Positions 49,889 through 61,769 of a stretch of 64,000 nt of DNA are shown here, in pieces. The position numbers and the translations under genes are program-made. This DNA is from Siniperca chuatsi (taxonomy: Eukaryota; Chordata; Actinopteri; Centrarchiformes; Sinipercidae): positions 25,727,206 through 25,791,205 of the forward strand of contig NC_058044.1 of the NCBI RefSeq assembly GCF_020085105.1. The letters are read 5' to 3'. Position 1 is the stretch's first letter; each line of letters starts with the position of its first letter. Under the pieces are notes generated by a model. The model saw only the letters and a list, made by a program, of their open reading frames with translations. It was not told where the DNA came from and did no database searches.

Positions 49889-50407
49889 ATGTGAAGGTCT
49901 TCTAGCTGACTTTGTAACTTGAGCACTTGCCTTCAGATAAGAGGTGTCCCTGTGAAGCAGTATCTCATGGTGTCCAATGTTTAAACCCCCACAAAATTTC
50001 AGAATTTAAGATAAATCCTTTGTTGCAAATCTTATCTTTGTATGTCCAGTGTACAATTGGTGGGGCAACCTCATAGTCTCAAGCACTGAAAGTATAGTTT
50101 TGTTCCTTTTTTCAGAAAAAAAGTAGATATTTTTCCTTGCTGTCATTAATAATTTGTTACCATCTTTATTAAAAGAGTGGGAAAAATTGTGACATAACTG
50201 TTTTGTCTGACAAATGAAACAGGACTGCTGTACATTGTGAACTGATTCCACTGTGACCTCTAGGTGGAGCCATAAATCTTCCTAAATCTGTTCTTGGTGC
50301 CTACTAGTTTAGTGCCTTTACAACTTGAAAGTATTGTGCCAACAGACATTTTTGGAATTAACTTGTTGTATCAGTCCTCGGCCCTGGGCCTGGCAGAGGA
50401 TCTGAGT

Positions 50408-50427
50408 ACGTCACAAAGCTGTGACGT
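50408..50427. promoter_or_regulatory. Inverted pair of CRE half-sites
   Basis: ACGTCACA at 50408-50415 and TGTGACGT at 50420-50427 are perfect inverted copies separated by four bases. Each contains a TGACGT/ACGTCA core of the type bound by CREB/ATF and AP-1-related bZIP factors. It lies about 520 bp after the prdx2 stop. Confidence 0.5.
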
Positions 50428-50885
50428 CTTTGTTAATGTTGGAGTTATTGCTGTGTTTGACTCAGCTCAACAACCCGGCACTGCAGTTCATTGGGAAATA
50501 TTGGATTGTTGCATATGATTTAACAGACCTGCATGACTGTCCCAGATACGTCAATCTATATGTGACCACAGATGTGTCACTGTTTAAGGAGAAGAGTTAT
50601 CCATATGGATCTCACTATTTTGATGACACTTGAGTAACCAGTCCATGTCTTATGTACTGAAGTAAAAACTGGGATATATGTAATCACGCTTCAGATAAAA
50701 TCAAGATTTTGTCTCAAATTCTTTAGTTTGTTACCTCTACCCCAATATTTTTCTGCCAGCTTTTTTTTTAAAGCATTAATTCTTGTCATTTCAAACTGGC
50801 TCTTTTACCCATTACAGACTATTCTGCATGTTTGTCTGGAACTTTTCAACCATTTTCCTGAACTAGTGTTCTCACGACTTGTTTT

Positions 50886-51135
50886 GGGAAACTGAAAGCC
50901 GAATGGGGAAACTCCCTTACCTCGAATAAACCACTCATTGACAAACCTCTTCATTGACACACACACATTGTGGTGTGAAGGGGAGAGCGCAGCATTTCTG
51001 ACGGGCAATGTAGGAGGGAGTTCCCGGAAACCTTTTCGTGATGTGACGTTTGCCAGCAGAATTCACCATATATGGACTGACGTATGTACGTCAATACGGA
51101 AACAATCCTACGCTGGGACGTCTCTAACGTCAAGC
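50886..51135. promoter_or_regulatory. Candidate inducible enhancer downstream of junb
   Basis: Consensus motifs seen in order: an ISRE-type GAAACTGAAA (50888-50897), a kappaB-type GGGAAACTCC (50906-50915), a STAT site TTCCCGGAA (51021-51029), TGACGT (51044-51049), a perfect CArG/SRE box CCATATATGG (51066-51075), TGACGTA and TACGTCA facing each other just after it (about 51078-51093), and ACGTCA (51127-51132). Mammalian JunB is known to have a growth-factor-responsive SRE plus CRE enhancer in its 3' flank, and this cluster is about 540-780 bp beyond the junb stop codon. An AATAAA at 50925-50930 means the left part could also be prdx2 3' UTR. Function is inference. Confidence 0.65.
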
Positions 51136-51199
51136 AACTGCTGCTGCTCTAAACTCAAACTGCTGATCAGAGATCGTTGACAACAGTGTGGTTATGTTG

Positions 51200-51668
51200 A
51201 CGAGAATTAATGAGAATTCCTGTGATAATTCTTAAGAGGTGACATTTTTTTAAAATAGCTACACAACCTCAGTAAGAAACAACACCACATTTCTCGGTTT
51301 CATAATTTCATTTACTTAAATATATACTGTACAAGTGTAAAAAAAACAACAAAAAAAAAACAAGCTCATCAGGCTCAGCCTGACAAACACATAATTTACA
51401 TAAGAATGAATCACAAATAGCAATTAAAGTAAAATGTAAACAGGCAACGCCAAGACGACACTTTCAACTAGCCTACTTGTTCAAAAATGCCCGAAGTGTT
51501 TTAGTCTTGTATTATTTCTGTGTAGGCTACTTTTCTTTCAGCCAAAAAAAAAATAAAAATAAATCAATGATCCAGTTCTCTCATACAGACAATGTAGCCT
51601 ATAAAGACATTGTTCATTGTGTTGTCAGTGCAGTTCTTGTCCAGTGTTTTTAAAAGTGCATTGTTTCT
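51200..51668 (-). other. junb: junb 3' UTR
   Basis: A+T-rich sequence downstream of the stop with ATTTA words on the minus strand (for example in GATTTATTTTTATTT near 51564-51550), as expected of an unstable immediate-early mRNA. No clear AATAAA was found on this strand before about 51200, so the end is approximate. Confidence 0.5.
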
Positions 51669-52661
51669 TCAATAAGACTTTACTTTGGGCGCTAACATGA
51701 GTTGACAGCCACTGCTCACGTGTGTCATGACTTTCTGTTTGAGTTGGGCCACCTGCTCTCGCAGTAGAGAAGCCGTGGTCGACAGTCCGGCGTTGTCTGT
51801 TTTCAACACTTTGACCTTGTCCTCCAGACGAGAGATGCGCTCCAGCTTGCGCCTCCGACACTTTGAGGCTGCGAGCCGGTTCCTCAGCCGCTTGCGCTCC
51901 GCTTTGATCCGCTCCTGGTTCTCCATATCGATGGGGGACATCGGCGGAGACCCACTGTCGCTGCTCTGCATGTCGGGGACTGTCTGAGGCTCCTCTTTCA
52001 GCCCGCCGTATCGGTGCGAGTGGATGCCGGCACCGGCCAGGGGGTGCTGGAAATGGTGAGATCCGTGCGCAACGGCCTGGGGATGCTGGTGGTACTGGTG
52101 GTGCGGCATGTAGCTGATAGTGGTGGAAGGATAGCTGGCTGCAGAGGAAAGGCTGGGGTTCGTGGTACATCCGCCCAGGGTGGTGTACTCGAGTTCTGGC
52201 TGCATGGTTGAGCCGAACACCGAGGCTGGAGCCGAGCAGGCAACCCCACCGGTACCGATGGACACGTTTGGAGGAGCCATCTGGTTCATCTTGTGTAGGT
52301 CGTCCAGCGCTTTAACAAAACCGTCAGCAAAGCCCTCCTGCTCCTCTGTGATCCCGCGGTTGTAGAGGAAATGGGTAGGTGTCGGCGTTGTAGTGATGAC
52401 CCCGTTACTGTTCTGGATGATCAGTCGCTCCAGTTCAGGAGAGGCGAGCTTCAGGGAGCCCACGTCCGCCGTCCCCGGTGAATAGAAATCACTGTCGGCG
52501 CGCAGGTGCTGTGACTTGAAGTTTGAGTTCCGATAAGACTCGGGGAAGTTCAAGTTCATATTCTGCTTTAGCAGCTTGTAGTCTGGCAGGGCTGCGCCTG
52601 GATGGCCATAAGCAGAGAGAAACGAGTCGTCATAAAAAGGCTGTTCCATTATTGTGGACAT
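51669..52661 (-). CDS. junb: Transcription factor JunB (AP-1 subunit)
   Basis: A single-exon bZIP gene of 330 aa, intronless like all Jun genes. The product dimerises with Fos, ATF and other Jun proteins in the nucleus and binds TGA(G/C)TCA and CRE sites. Visible features are the conserved N-terminus [10 protein letters not shown], a JNK-docking-like DYKLLKQ segment (about 27-33), the Jun homology block [12 protein letters not shown] and [13 protein letters not shown] (70-97), [21 protein letters not shown] (106-126), an EEPQTVP-x-SPP-MSP phospho-site region (223-243), the basic region [20 protein letters not shown] (257-275, redox cysteine C268), and a leucine zipper with L279, L286, L293, L300 and L307. 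EEPQTVP and the histidine-rich middle part fit JunB rather than c-Jun or JunD. The first of two nearby methionines was taken as start because it matches the JunB N-terminus. Whether it is junba or junbb is open. Confidence 0.95.
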   Translation of the reverse strand: MSTIMEQPFYDDSFLSAYGHPGAALPDYKLLKQNMNLNFPESYRNSNFKSQHLRADSDFYSPGTADVGSLKLASPELERLIIQNSNGVITTTPTPTHFLYNRGITEEQEGFADGFVKALDDLHKMNQMAPPNVSIGTGGVACSAPASVFGSTMQPELEYTTLGGCTTNPSLSSAASYPSTTISYMPHHQYHQHPQAVAHGSHHFQHPLAGAGIHSHRYGGLKEEPQTVPDMQSSDSGSPPMSPIDMENQERIKAERKRLRNRLAASKCRRRKLERISRLEDKVKVLKTDNAGLSTTASLLREQVAQLKQKVMTHVSSGCQLMLAPKVKSY

Positions 52662-52991
52662 ATTTCAAATCAGACAGTCAAATACAAGAGTGCGCTGCAA
52701 AGATGCTGCTTGGACACCGAGGCTTCAGTGTCCCAATTGATTCAATCTCCGGCACAATGTCCCGCTGTATTATTATACTGAAGATCAAATCTATCAAAAA
52801 CAGAGCAAAACTTCCAAAATAGTGTACTGTACCAAGTCGTCGATTTGTACCTTTAGTTGGATTCAAAGCGAAGTCCAGTGACTAATTCAGATGTTTTCAA
52901 TCCACTCGTGAGTAGGACAGTCTTTTCTGCTATGAATCTGAGATCCACTTCTGTTTCCTCTTTAGTGACATGCGGTCGTCGCGCTCAGCTA

Positions 52992-53092
52992 TATTTATAT
53001 GATCCGATTCTACAAGCGCTCCAACCAGCGTGCTGATTGGTTGTTTCCTCCGTGGTCCCCGCCTCCGGGATGTCAGATCGACTCGATGACGT
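52992..53092 (-). promoter_or_regulatory. junb: junb promoter: TATA, CCAAT, GC box, CRE
   Basis: On the minus strand, from distal to proximal: a CRE half-site ACGTCA (53092-53087), a GC box GGAGGCGGGG (53066-53057), a CCAAT box (53040-53036) and a TATA-like ATATAAATA (53000-52992). Transcription would start near 52965, giving a leader of about 300 nt, usual for Jun genes. Confidence 0.7.
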
Positions 53093-53149
53093 TGTTGCCA
53101 GGAACAAGGACTGTAAACAAGACGAGGCCTATTCGGCCTTTTGGAAGCT

Positions 53150-56100
53150 TAACCCAGGTAAACACATAAAATAAGTCTACCTTAAGTGCACGTCCACACT
53201 CCTTGTCATTTACAAGTCAGTGTCATTGTGTCTCTCAGCTCAAAGCCCTTTCTGGGACATTTACAACACTACAACAACCACCACTTTGCCTTTCATCCTC
53301 AACAACAGTCCCACCGGTAAGGATATATAGTCTGGTGCTGAGTCATGCGATCCAAACTGATATCGGCCAGTCCATATTTGGGTATCCTGGCGCACCAGTT
53401 CCTCCCTGACAGGAGCGGGAAGCCAATCCCATCCTGGCGCGCTTCCAGCTCTCCGGGATGTGGGAGGCGGAGGAGGCGCACTGCTGCCCTCCTTCGCCCC
53501 GCAGGCAGGGAGAGGATGGAGGTGGCGTAAACTCTTGGGCGTGATGTCTTCGAAATGCATGAAGCATAAAGAGTGTCTGGCAAAGGAAGACATACGCTCA
53601 GGGTATCAGACAGGACTATGTATTAAAAAAACAATAGCCGAGTTAAAGAGAATAATCAGACTGGCTTAATACTCAACAAACGAGTTCAGTGTTGCTCACC
53701 AAAAACTGCTGTAGTACTTCATTAATATTGTAGGGATTAACCTAAGTAGTTGTATCATTAAAACTGAATGTATTTGGCCCTGACTCCAGACAGTGGGTAT
53801 TTTGTGGTTACGGCTGGATTGGTATTCTTAATACTTTCCTATAGAAATTATGGGAGCGTAAACAAATGACGGAGCCTTTAAGGCATGTGAGAGTAAAGTC
53901 ATGTCCCACGAAGTGAACACCTGTTTGACAGAAAGACGTCTTTTTTCGTCTCTATATGGTAATGACTTCTGAATCACTTCCCAGAGGGCCACGCGCCCAC
54001 GCACGTTCGTATCTTCTAGTCCGATTTTCCAACCTTCTGCTTATCCCTATCCAGTGTGTTTGTGTTTTTTTCTCAGTATGGCAGCACCTTTGTTTCTTTT
54101 CTTTCTTTCTTTGTTTTTTTTTTGTTGTCTAGCGCTATTTTTTAAATGTAGTAATTTGACTGGAGGATACGGTTGTTCTTAATGTATCTAAAGAAAATCG
54201 CTTTATAAATTAAATTAAAGGAATAATTGAAAGTCATCATTATGTTCTCACTGCCATGTCAGCTGTCACATTAAAGAGATTGACAGAGTCTTCTGCCAGT
54301 CTGCAGTAGTGTGCATACATGAGAGATCTCAGTGAGGAAATGTGGCAGATAATTAGGTTATTACTGGATTTCTGGACTCACAGTGTGATCGTTGAGTGTG
54401 TAATTTGACTGACATTTTACAGTTTCGTCTCTAAAAAGTTGACCCTGTTAGTGTCTGTAGTTTGGGTTTTAAAGGGGTAGTCTACTCCAGCGATTTAGTA
54501 TTGCAATCCTATAAACGTAGGGGACTCACAAGAGCCAGATTAAAAAAGGATGGTCAAAACTGAGGCAGCAGAAGTCGAGATATCCAGACTTTTAGTCCCT
54601 AGTATGGATCAAACTCCATCATCACTGGATCCTACATTTCCAATAATGCATCTTCTTTTAGACCTCCAAAATACCCCCAAATTCCCTCATATAATTATCC
54701 CAGGTTGACCTTTGAACCTTTGCCATCACCTTTGCACCAATACACACCTCACATGAAATGATAGATACATTAGGGCTCACCAGACCTGCTGCATTTCTCT
54801 GTAACATTGAGCAAGTTCTTCAGAATATCTGAAGCAACATCAGCCATATCCTGTGCACTTCCTCAGTGGGAGGAAAGTGGGAGTCAAAGCTTGCAGTTTG
54901 GCAGCTGTGCTGCAGTGGTCAGTTTGGGCCGAGCTCCTCCCACTGAAACAGTGGTCTGATGTGCAGGGTCAGAGCTCCTGTCAGTGAGAAGAAATGTCAG
55001 GGGAAACAGAGAAACACAAGTAGTTTCAGGGAAACAGAGTGAAGTATCACTCAGTGGTCAGTTCCAGTTTCAGAGTGGCCTCATCTACTTATTAAAGGTC
55101 ACTATAGTCACTGCTCTGAGATATCACAAAACTGACTTCTTATCGCGTGTGGTTTGATACTGATAAATGTTTGCTTCAGATTAGATGATAAATACATGGC
55201 TTTTAGGATGACGATTCTTAGGAATAGTTCATTTGATTTACATAATTTCGGTCTCCTGTTTCTTTTCTTTTTTGGTCCCATTAAGTGGCTGAGAATCTCT
55301 TGCCTTAAGCCTGACTGAGTGAGGACGATACAAAAGTCTTCTGTGGATTGTCGTTGCTTGCATGCACTAGAAACTCTACTATGGAATATTTACATGTGAC
55401 TTTTCTATTTGAGACCCTTAATTGGCTCTGAGGCTCTGAACAATTTCTTGCTCACATGCACATGATTATATGGGGCTATGCACTGAAAATCACACACGGA
55501 CACACAGTTCAAACACCTCATACATGCAATTCTGTCACTTTCTTTGAGCGCTGGTGTGATTCAGGTTGACAGATAGGGCAATGAAGAGCAAAAGCAGCAT
55601 CAGAAATATGAAAGAAAGAAGAAAAAAAAACATGAAAGCAATAGAGGAGCACATAGGTGCAATCAGCTACAGCGGTACAGACAGCGCCTATGGCTGAGCC
55701 ATACAAAGACACTTTTTCTGTTTTTCATTGGCTATTAGTACATCACTGGTGTACATGATGTGCCCCGGAGAGCCCGCGATGTCATAGCATACATGAGAGG
55801 AAATAATAAAATTTGTCACACGGTACTGTACAAGTGTGGCATTCATCAGAAAGTCTAGAATGTCAACCACACACCTGTACTTGTTCAGTTATGAATCATG
55901 CTTCCAAATGTTTTTTTTTTTTTTTTTTACTGAGAATTCAATGATCTGGAACCAGCCAGGACTGCTGACGGAGCTGATTTATCAACAGTGTGAGGTGAAT
56001 TGCAAAATCATGAAGTAATTACCTAAGTCAGGATGAATTCAAATGAAGTTCAATCAAAAATAGTGATTTGGATTTACAAATGAAGGCTGTCTGTAAAGAA

Positions 56101-57259
56101 TTGTGATGCTTTAAATCCATTCAGCTTGCATGACTATTCACTTATCAGAAGAAAAAAAAAATCCTGTTTGGTATCGTCCTCTCTGACCATTCTCTGTAAT
56201 TAAGCTACTTCACTCACTTCACATCCAAAACTTTTGTCAGAAAAGGACAAAACCAAAGAACGCCTGAAAGCTTCTGATGTTCATTTGGCCTTCATCACGA
56301 CTTTAACTCCCTCCTTTCCTTCTTGCCTCCCACCAAAACCTCTGCAGCTTATTCAGGCACTAAAACACTGGCCAGCTTTATTAAATGAACCAGAAGTAAC
56401 GCCTCTCCTGCGTCTTTGGCAAGGTCTTCCACGCTAGAAGCTCGATGACCTGGAAGCGGCCTGTAGGTGTGGTGAGTCAGGTAGGGGTGTTCGTCAGGGC
56501 AAAAAGCTGGCTGTCCCCGCGAGGAATAGACAGCTCACTCCCAAGACTGTTAGTCAGTCCTTAAAGAGTGTGTGGGTCACTTAAATTAATGCTAACAAGG
56601 AACCCCCCCCCTCCATGAACTGAACAACATCCGTGCACCATAAGCCTTTTTCTTCTTCTCCCCCCTCATCGTTATTTGGCTGCCTGCGGGAAGTTGAGCC
56701 GCCTTGTGCATGTAATGGCTTTAATGAAGACATGTTTAATCAGCATATTGTTCGTCTGTAGCTCCCAGATAGTGCCAAAGAGCCTTGTAGCGACGAGAGA
56801 CCTTTAGCACAAGACAGGATGATTACTGGGGCCAAATGAGTGTGGCAGGAAAAGACAGTCGGACCCAGCTGTCCCCCACGGGTTGATGTAACGCATATGG
56901 AGCTGTCCTTCCTACTTCCCTTCCATCTACACGGACGTTTAAACTCCCTGTCACTCTGCCAGTCTGTAAAAAAGGCAAACAGCGGGAAGTGGGGGGTTTA
57001 ATTAGGTCTAATCTGATTTTACATGCTCATTTGGTTTATTAATTGAGCTTGGCTTTTTTTGTTTGAAGAAGACAAAAATGTGAACTTAATAATGAGTGGG
57101 GGATGAAACTGTGAGCATAATGGTGTTAACTATGAGGCTAGCTATTGTTTTGATATATTTTAGTCAATGCTACTGGAGATTGTGGCGTCCTTTGTCTTGT
57201 TCTGATTAATTACATAGCAACAAGACTAAGAGTTCACAGCCATGCTAGTGACTCTTTGA
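53150..57259. other. Intergenic, no gene recognised
   Basis: Short open frames on both strands near 53260-53670 overlap each other, have no conserved features and were not called. CT-rich and poly-T stretches occur near 54085-54125, poly-A near 55621-55630 and poly-T near 55911-55928. Sequence near 56640-57080 looks non-repetitive and homeobox-site-rich. Confidence 0.5.
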
Positions 57260-57600
57260 GGCTGTTCTTAAGCACAGCGCTGCTTTAAGCTAAATGCTAA
57301 AGCTAGCATTGCGCCATGCCCACAAAGACAAAGCTAACATGCTGATGTTTAGCGGGTATAATGTTTACTGTGTTCACTGTCTTAGTTTAGCATGGTAACA
57401 TTAGCACTAACACAGTGCAGCTGAGGCTGGTGGGAATGGCATTAGTTTTGCAGGTATAAACCAAAGTATTGGATAAATCTTAATTTTGACCTGTTAGTGG
57501 CGAGTAGAGATGAAAAGTCAGGGGATCATGAAAGTTATTAGGATTTATCCTCTGGGTGCCATGAATGTCTGTACAAAATGTCATTTATGAGGATAATGCA
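57260..57600 (+). repeat. Second copy of the 4.5-kb dispersed repeat
   Basis: Shares GCTAACATGCTGATGTTTAG, GCAGCTGAGGCTGGTGGGAA, AAGTCAGGGGATCATGAAAG and GGTGCCATGAATGTCTGTAC, in this order, with 4470-4850. It carries a single module instead of three. Confidence 0.7.
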
Positions 57601-60600
57601 GTCATTAAAGGAAACTGCTTTCTGATAAAAAAAAAAGGAGAAGTAACTTCCTTTTTCTGGCTCTTATGGAGAAAGTGTCTGATTGGATATGAACTACAAT
57701 AAAAAAAAAACACAAAAAGGTCCCAGACAGGTCATGTACTGTTTTCAAATGAGTGTAATAGCACTCCCTTTTCTGCAAACGCACCCAAACAAGACACATC
57801 ATATGTTTGCTGTAAAACTATGAGGGCTTATATACTGTAAGTGACTGAAAGGTTGCTCAAAGTGCTGTGACAGTCTAATGTAGTTTAACCAGTTTCCTGT
57901 GCAATATTTAGTTTTTCCTGTTTATTGATATTGATATTTTTCCTACCTCCATTACTGCTGTGCAATATCCACCGTCTCATAATAATCTCAATAAGCTACG
58001 CTTAACTCGACAGTACATGCACTACTACTTATTACATTGTATTATTATACCGTATTATCATCATCAACCGGTAAACCCACTTGGTACTTCACACTTATTT
58101 TATTTTATACTTATACCCACCTGGTACTTAATTTATTTTCTGACCTGTTTTTATAGTGTATTGTATTTTTTGCTAGTACTTTCTCCTGTGTGCACTGACG
58201 TAAAGGTGAGCTGCTGTAACAAAGGGTTTCCCTTCGGGGATCAATGAAATATTTCTGATTCTGATTATTACATAAGCCCATATCATTATAAATACAATAA
58301 AATACTCATATAAAACAATATATATCTTATTAGGCAGCATAGTATCATAGGGGCCTTTCTGTATTTTTTTTTACACCTCAATAAGCCACACAAAGATGAA
58401 AACTGGTTTCAGATTTTTTATAAACTGGTGGATCAGGGAGGAGCGGTGGGATGTGTTGCGGATGTTTGATTCCTCTCTCTGACGCTGGCCAGAGTTCCTC
58501 TTTGTGTGAAAATAGGAGAAGTGAATGTTAGGTGGCAGTAGGCCAGGGTGTGGAGGATTTGGGTACACCACATTTTCATTTCCTCAATAAGTTGCAGTAA
58601 TGGGCCAGTGACAGTGTGGCAACGGCAGGCTTGAAAAGGTTCACATCAGGAATCATGCTAATGGACGCAATAGATCAGCAGATATTTAGAAACAAACATA
58701 CAACCAAATGATTTCAAATATGTGTTCAGATCACAGTCACAATCGCAGTCACTTCCTGGAGTCTCCACTCACGGTGGCGACAAGACTCTGAAACTCCAGT
58801 CCCCGGTCTTTATGTTAAGCAAACGGTCTCCTCCAGTTTGCATGTGTCTTTTCAACTAATTTTTACAAGGCCCCAGGTTTTGACAAGGAAAAAGAATGCG
58901 TGGAATAAAAAAGATGATATCTCTGGTTCTGCTACATTGATTTTGGTCCCTTTTTTTCAAACTATCCACCATGAGTCTGACAGTGTTATAGGAGTGCAAT
59001 GCTAAATCGGTGGAATACTCTTTTAAGTGTTGGGTTGTTTTTCATTATCGCTCAATTCAGAGCTGCATCCATGGCCATGAAATTATCTCTGTGCAGTCTG
59101 ACCTTGTGTAAATGTCTCTCCCTCCTGCTTGGCATGTCTGCAACATTTCTCTACAAAACTCATCGCTCCTGTGAAAATAAAGAGGGAGCGAAAATACTCA
59201 TTGACCTGTGAGAAAGAGAGCTCATTCACATGAGGGTTGATTGTAACATTAATCACAGTAGCTGGTAAATGACTTGGCTTGTTTACTTTCAACGTGTAAA
59301 ATGAGAAGCTGTGGTATTGGTTTGAGGTTCGAGCCTACACAATTTCCCAGCAGGTAATTTAAATGAGAGACGGTAGCTATGTTTATCTTTCGGTGCAGAT
59401 ACAGTGTAGCTAATGGTAAATTATGTTACTGATATACAGACATAAAAAGGTTAAATGGGCACATCTGGTTTCTGTAGTAGGAGGTTGGAACCCAAACAAC
59501 ACACCCAGGAAAACAGATTTCTAAGAATCTCTAACATCTCTCTCTAGCTCTCTCTACATGTATTTATACATATTAATGTAAATATCATATACCAGTATAC
59601 CAGTCTACCACATTAGTTTGTGTGCCTTGTGTGTTTAAATCTGTCACTTTTGTTTTTTTCTTTTGTCTGCATGTCTGCTAACTGCATCCCTGCCTGCAAC
59701 TGAGAGCGCCTGCATTATGAGAAATGTTTATCAAAGAGACACATTAGTAGATACAGGGAAAGGACAGTGTGTCTAATTGCGTGGGTACTGGTGAGATCAG
59801 TGGTGCGAGTTTGGCTGAAACTGTGTAGGCGCCCGAGGCGCATTCTGATGCTCTCACTGTCGCTGATGATCATCGAGACTCAGCACTTCTACACTCCATT
59901 GCTTCCTGGAAATAAAGCAGAGAGATGTGAACAGAAGTGGATGCTGCGATATGGCTGCCTGAAAATACTTCATGAATGTCTGAGTCTTGTTTAACTGCTG
60001 TAACGGTAAGCAGATGGAGAGAATATAGAGCACTTGTTGATTTATGTAGTTGAACCATTTCAGTATTTAACTTCTGTGGTTGCCACAAGCCACAGAGGAG
60101 TTCATCATAATCGGTTTCCCACCCATTCATTCATTAGAACAGTGATTACATCACACTATACTCCACAGAGTGATGTACATTTTGATCATGTAGCAGACTG
60201 ATGATAACAACGCTGTCCCAATTTATTGGTTACATTGTTTTCTGAGAGATTTGATACTCTAAAAGCTTAAAATGTTCAAGTCCTCAGCCTTTTGATGTGT
60301 ACATTTATGTGACTTTTCCTGTCCCTTATGCAACTGCATCACAATATATCAGTGCTATAATATCAAGCACATAGCACAACACTAACATAATATTAATCTC
60401 ATAATCAAATTGCCTACAGTGAGAGGGATTACAGTCATAATACATGCTAACTCTCCTAATTAGTCATTCAAGCCCCTTAAACTTTCATCTGTATTCAGCA
60501 GTCAGAGGCGTTTCACTCAGGCTCATTATTTACTGACTGTTTCACAGCAATGTAGAGATGACACCAGCAAGTAAAGCCCACTTCTATTTTACTTACCAGA

Positions 60601-61397
60601 AGTGGTTCACCATCTTGGGTTTTTACACACACTCACTTATACGTGCACACACACAAGCACACACTCACACAGGAACTTTCCTGTCAAGTTGTTCTCGTAC
60701 TAAGAAAGCCAAGTGAGTGAGTACAAAGTTGGTTAAAGGTGATTGCTTTTCATATCTAGGTGCATTGAATGCCTCCGCTCAAAGCTATAAGTGGGATCCT
60801 AGAAAATTTGTACCAGCCTGTATACTTATATCAAACTGTGAAGAGAGGCGTTTCGGTCCTTGAATGAACAGATATTGCTTCCTTACCTCTCCTTCATTTA
60901 CTGTATCTTCTCTTTTCAAGTCCTTTTACTGACGTGTGTGATAAGTCTGTGAAGTCTTTTCTGCTGAGATGTCTTTTATCTGACGGCTCTATGATGCAAA
61001 AAGAATTTCCTGATAAATTAGTCACCATCATATTACAGCCTACAGACTTTGTAATGCAATCATGCCTAAAGGTAAACTGTATTGGTGGTAGTGTTGGCCT
61101 GCTACACATCGAACACCACAAACAGCACATAGCAAAGGGAAAGAAATGCCAATTGCCAAATTACAAATTACACACATTAGCAAGCCATTTTAGCCCATAA
61201 CATTAAACACTGCATGAAAACAACAAACACTTTTTGTAAACATGAGACTCATTTGTGTCTCTTATTCACCGTTCAGTCCCCCAGTAACATGACACATTTT
61301 GTTTTTGCATGTTTTCAGTTTTTGTAGACTCCACAGTGGTCAGTCTGGTGAGGGGTGAAACTGGAAATTGACATGTTAAAAGATGTTTTACCTTATC
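57601..61397. other. Intergenic, no gene recognised
   Basis: A LINE 3' end is at 57946-58268. The rest is anonymous; a CA-rich stretch lies at about 60625-60680. No coding region could be supported. Confidence 0.5.
57946..58268 (+). repeat. LINE 3' end, copy B
   Basis: Near-identical to 37420-37765, with CCTTCGGGGATCAATGAAAT and the TTCTGATTCTGATT tail. It lacks the extra ACTT repeats of copy A but has a few bases that copy A lacks (CCACCGTCTCATAA). Confidence 0.75.
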
Positions 61398-61769
61398 TTA
61401 AAGGTCCAGTGTGTAACATTTAGGAGGAGCTATTGGTAGAAATGGAATATAATGTATATGTATAATAAGTATGTTTTCATTAGTGTATAATCACCTGAAA
61501 ATAAGAATCATTGTGTTTTCGTTACCTTAGAATAAGCCGTTTTTATCTACATGGGAGCGGGTCCCCTTCCACGGAGGTCGCCATGTTTCTACAGTAGCCC
61601 AGAGCGGACAAACCAAACAGTGGCTCTAGATAGGGCGATTTTTGTTTCGCGGCCACCGTAGTTTCTCCTGCACGCTTGGAAGGGGAGGGTGAGGCGAGCG
61701 GTATTCAAATGGTAGCAAACTGCAATTTCACCGCTAGATGCTACTAAATCCTAGACACTGGACCTTTAA
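61398..61769. mobile_element. TTAA-flanked nonautonomous DNA transposon
   Basis: TTAAAGGTCCAGTGT at 61398-61412 and its exact complement at 61755-61769 form 15-bp ends that begin and finish with TTAA, as expected of piggyBac-type target duplication. The 372-bp body is noncoding; its right half is G+C-rich relative to the neighbourhood. Confidence 0.75.

Noticed and set aside
51625-52170. 181-codon minus-strand frame over junb
   Set aside because: Alternative frame of the G+C-rich junb coding region.
53261-53669. Overlapping open frames upstream of junb on both strands
   Set aside because: Several frames are open in a G+C-rich patch at once, which points to base composition; no family match.
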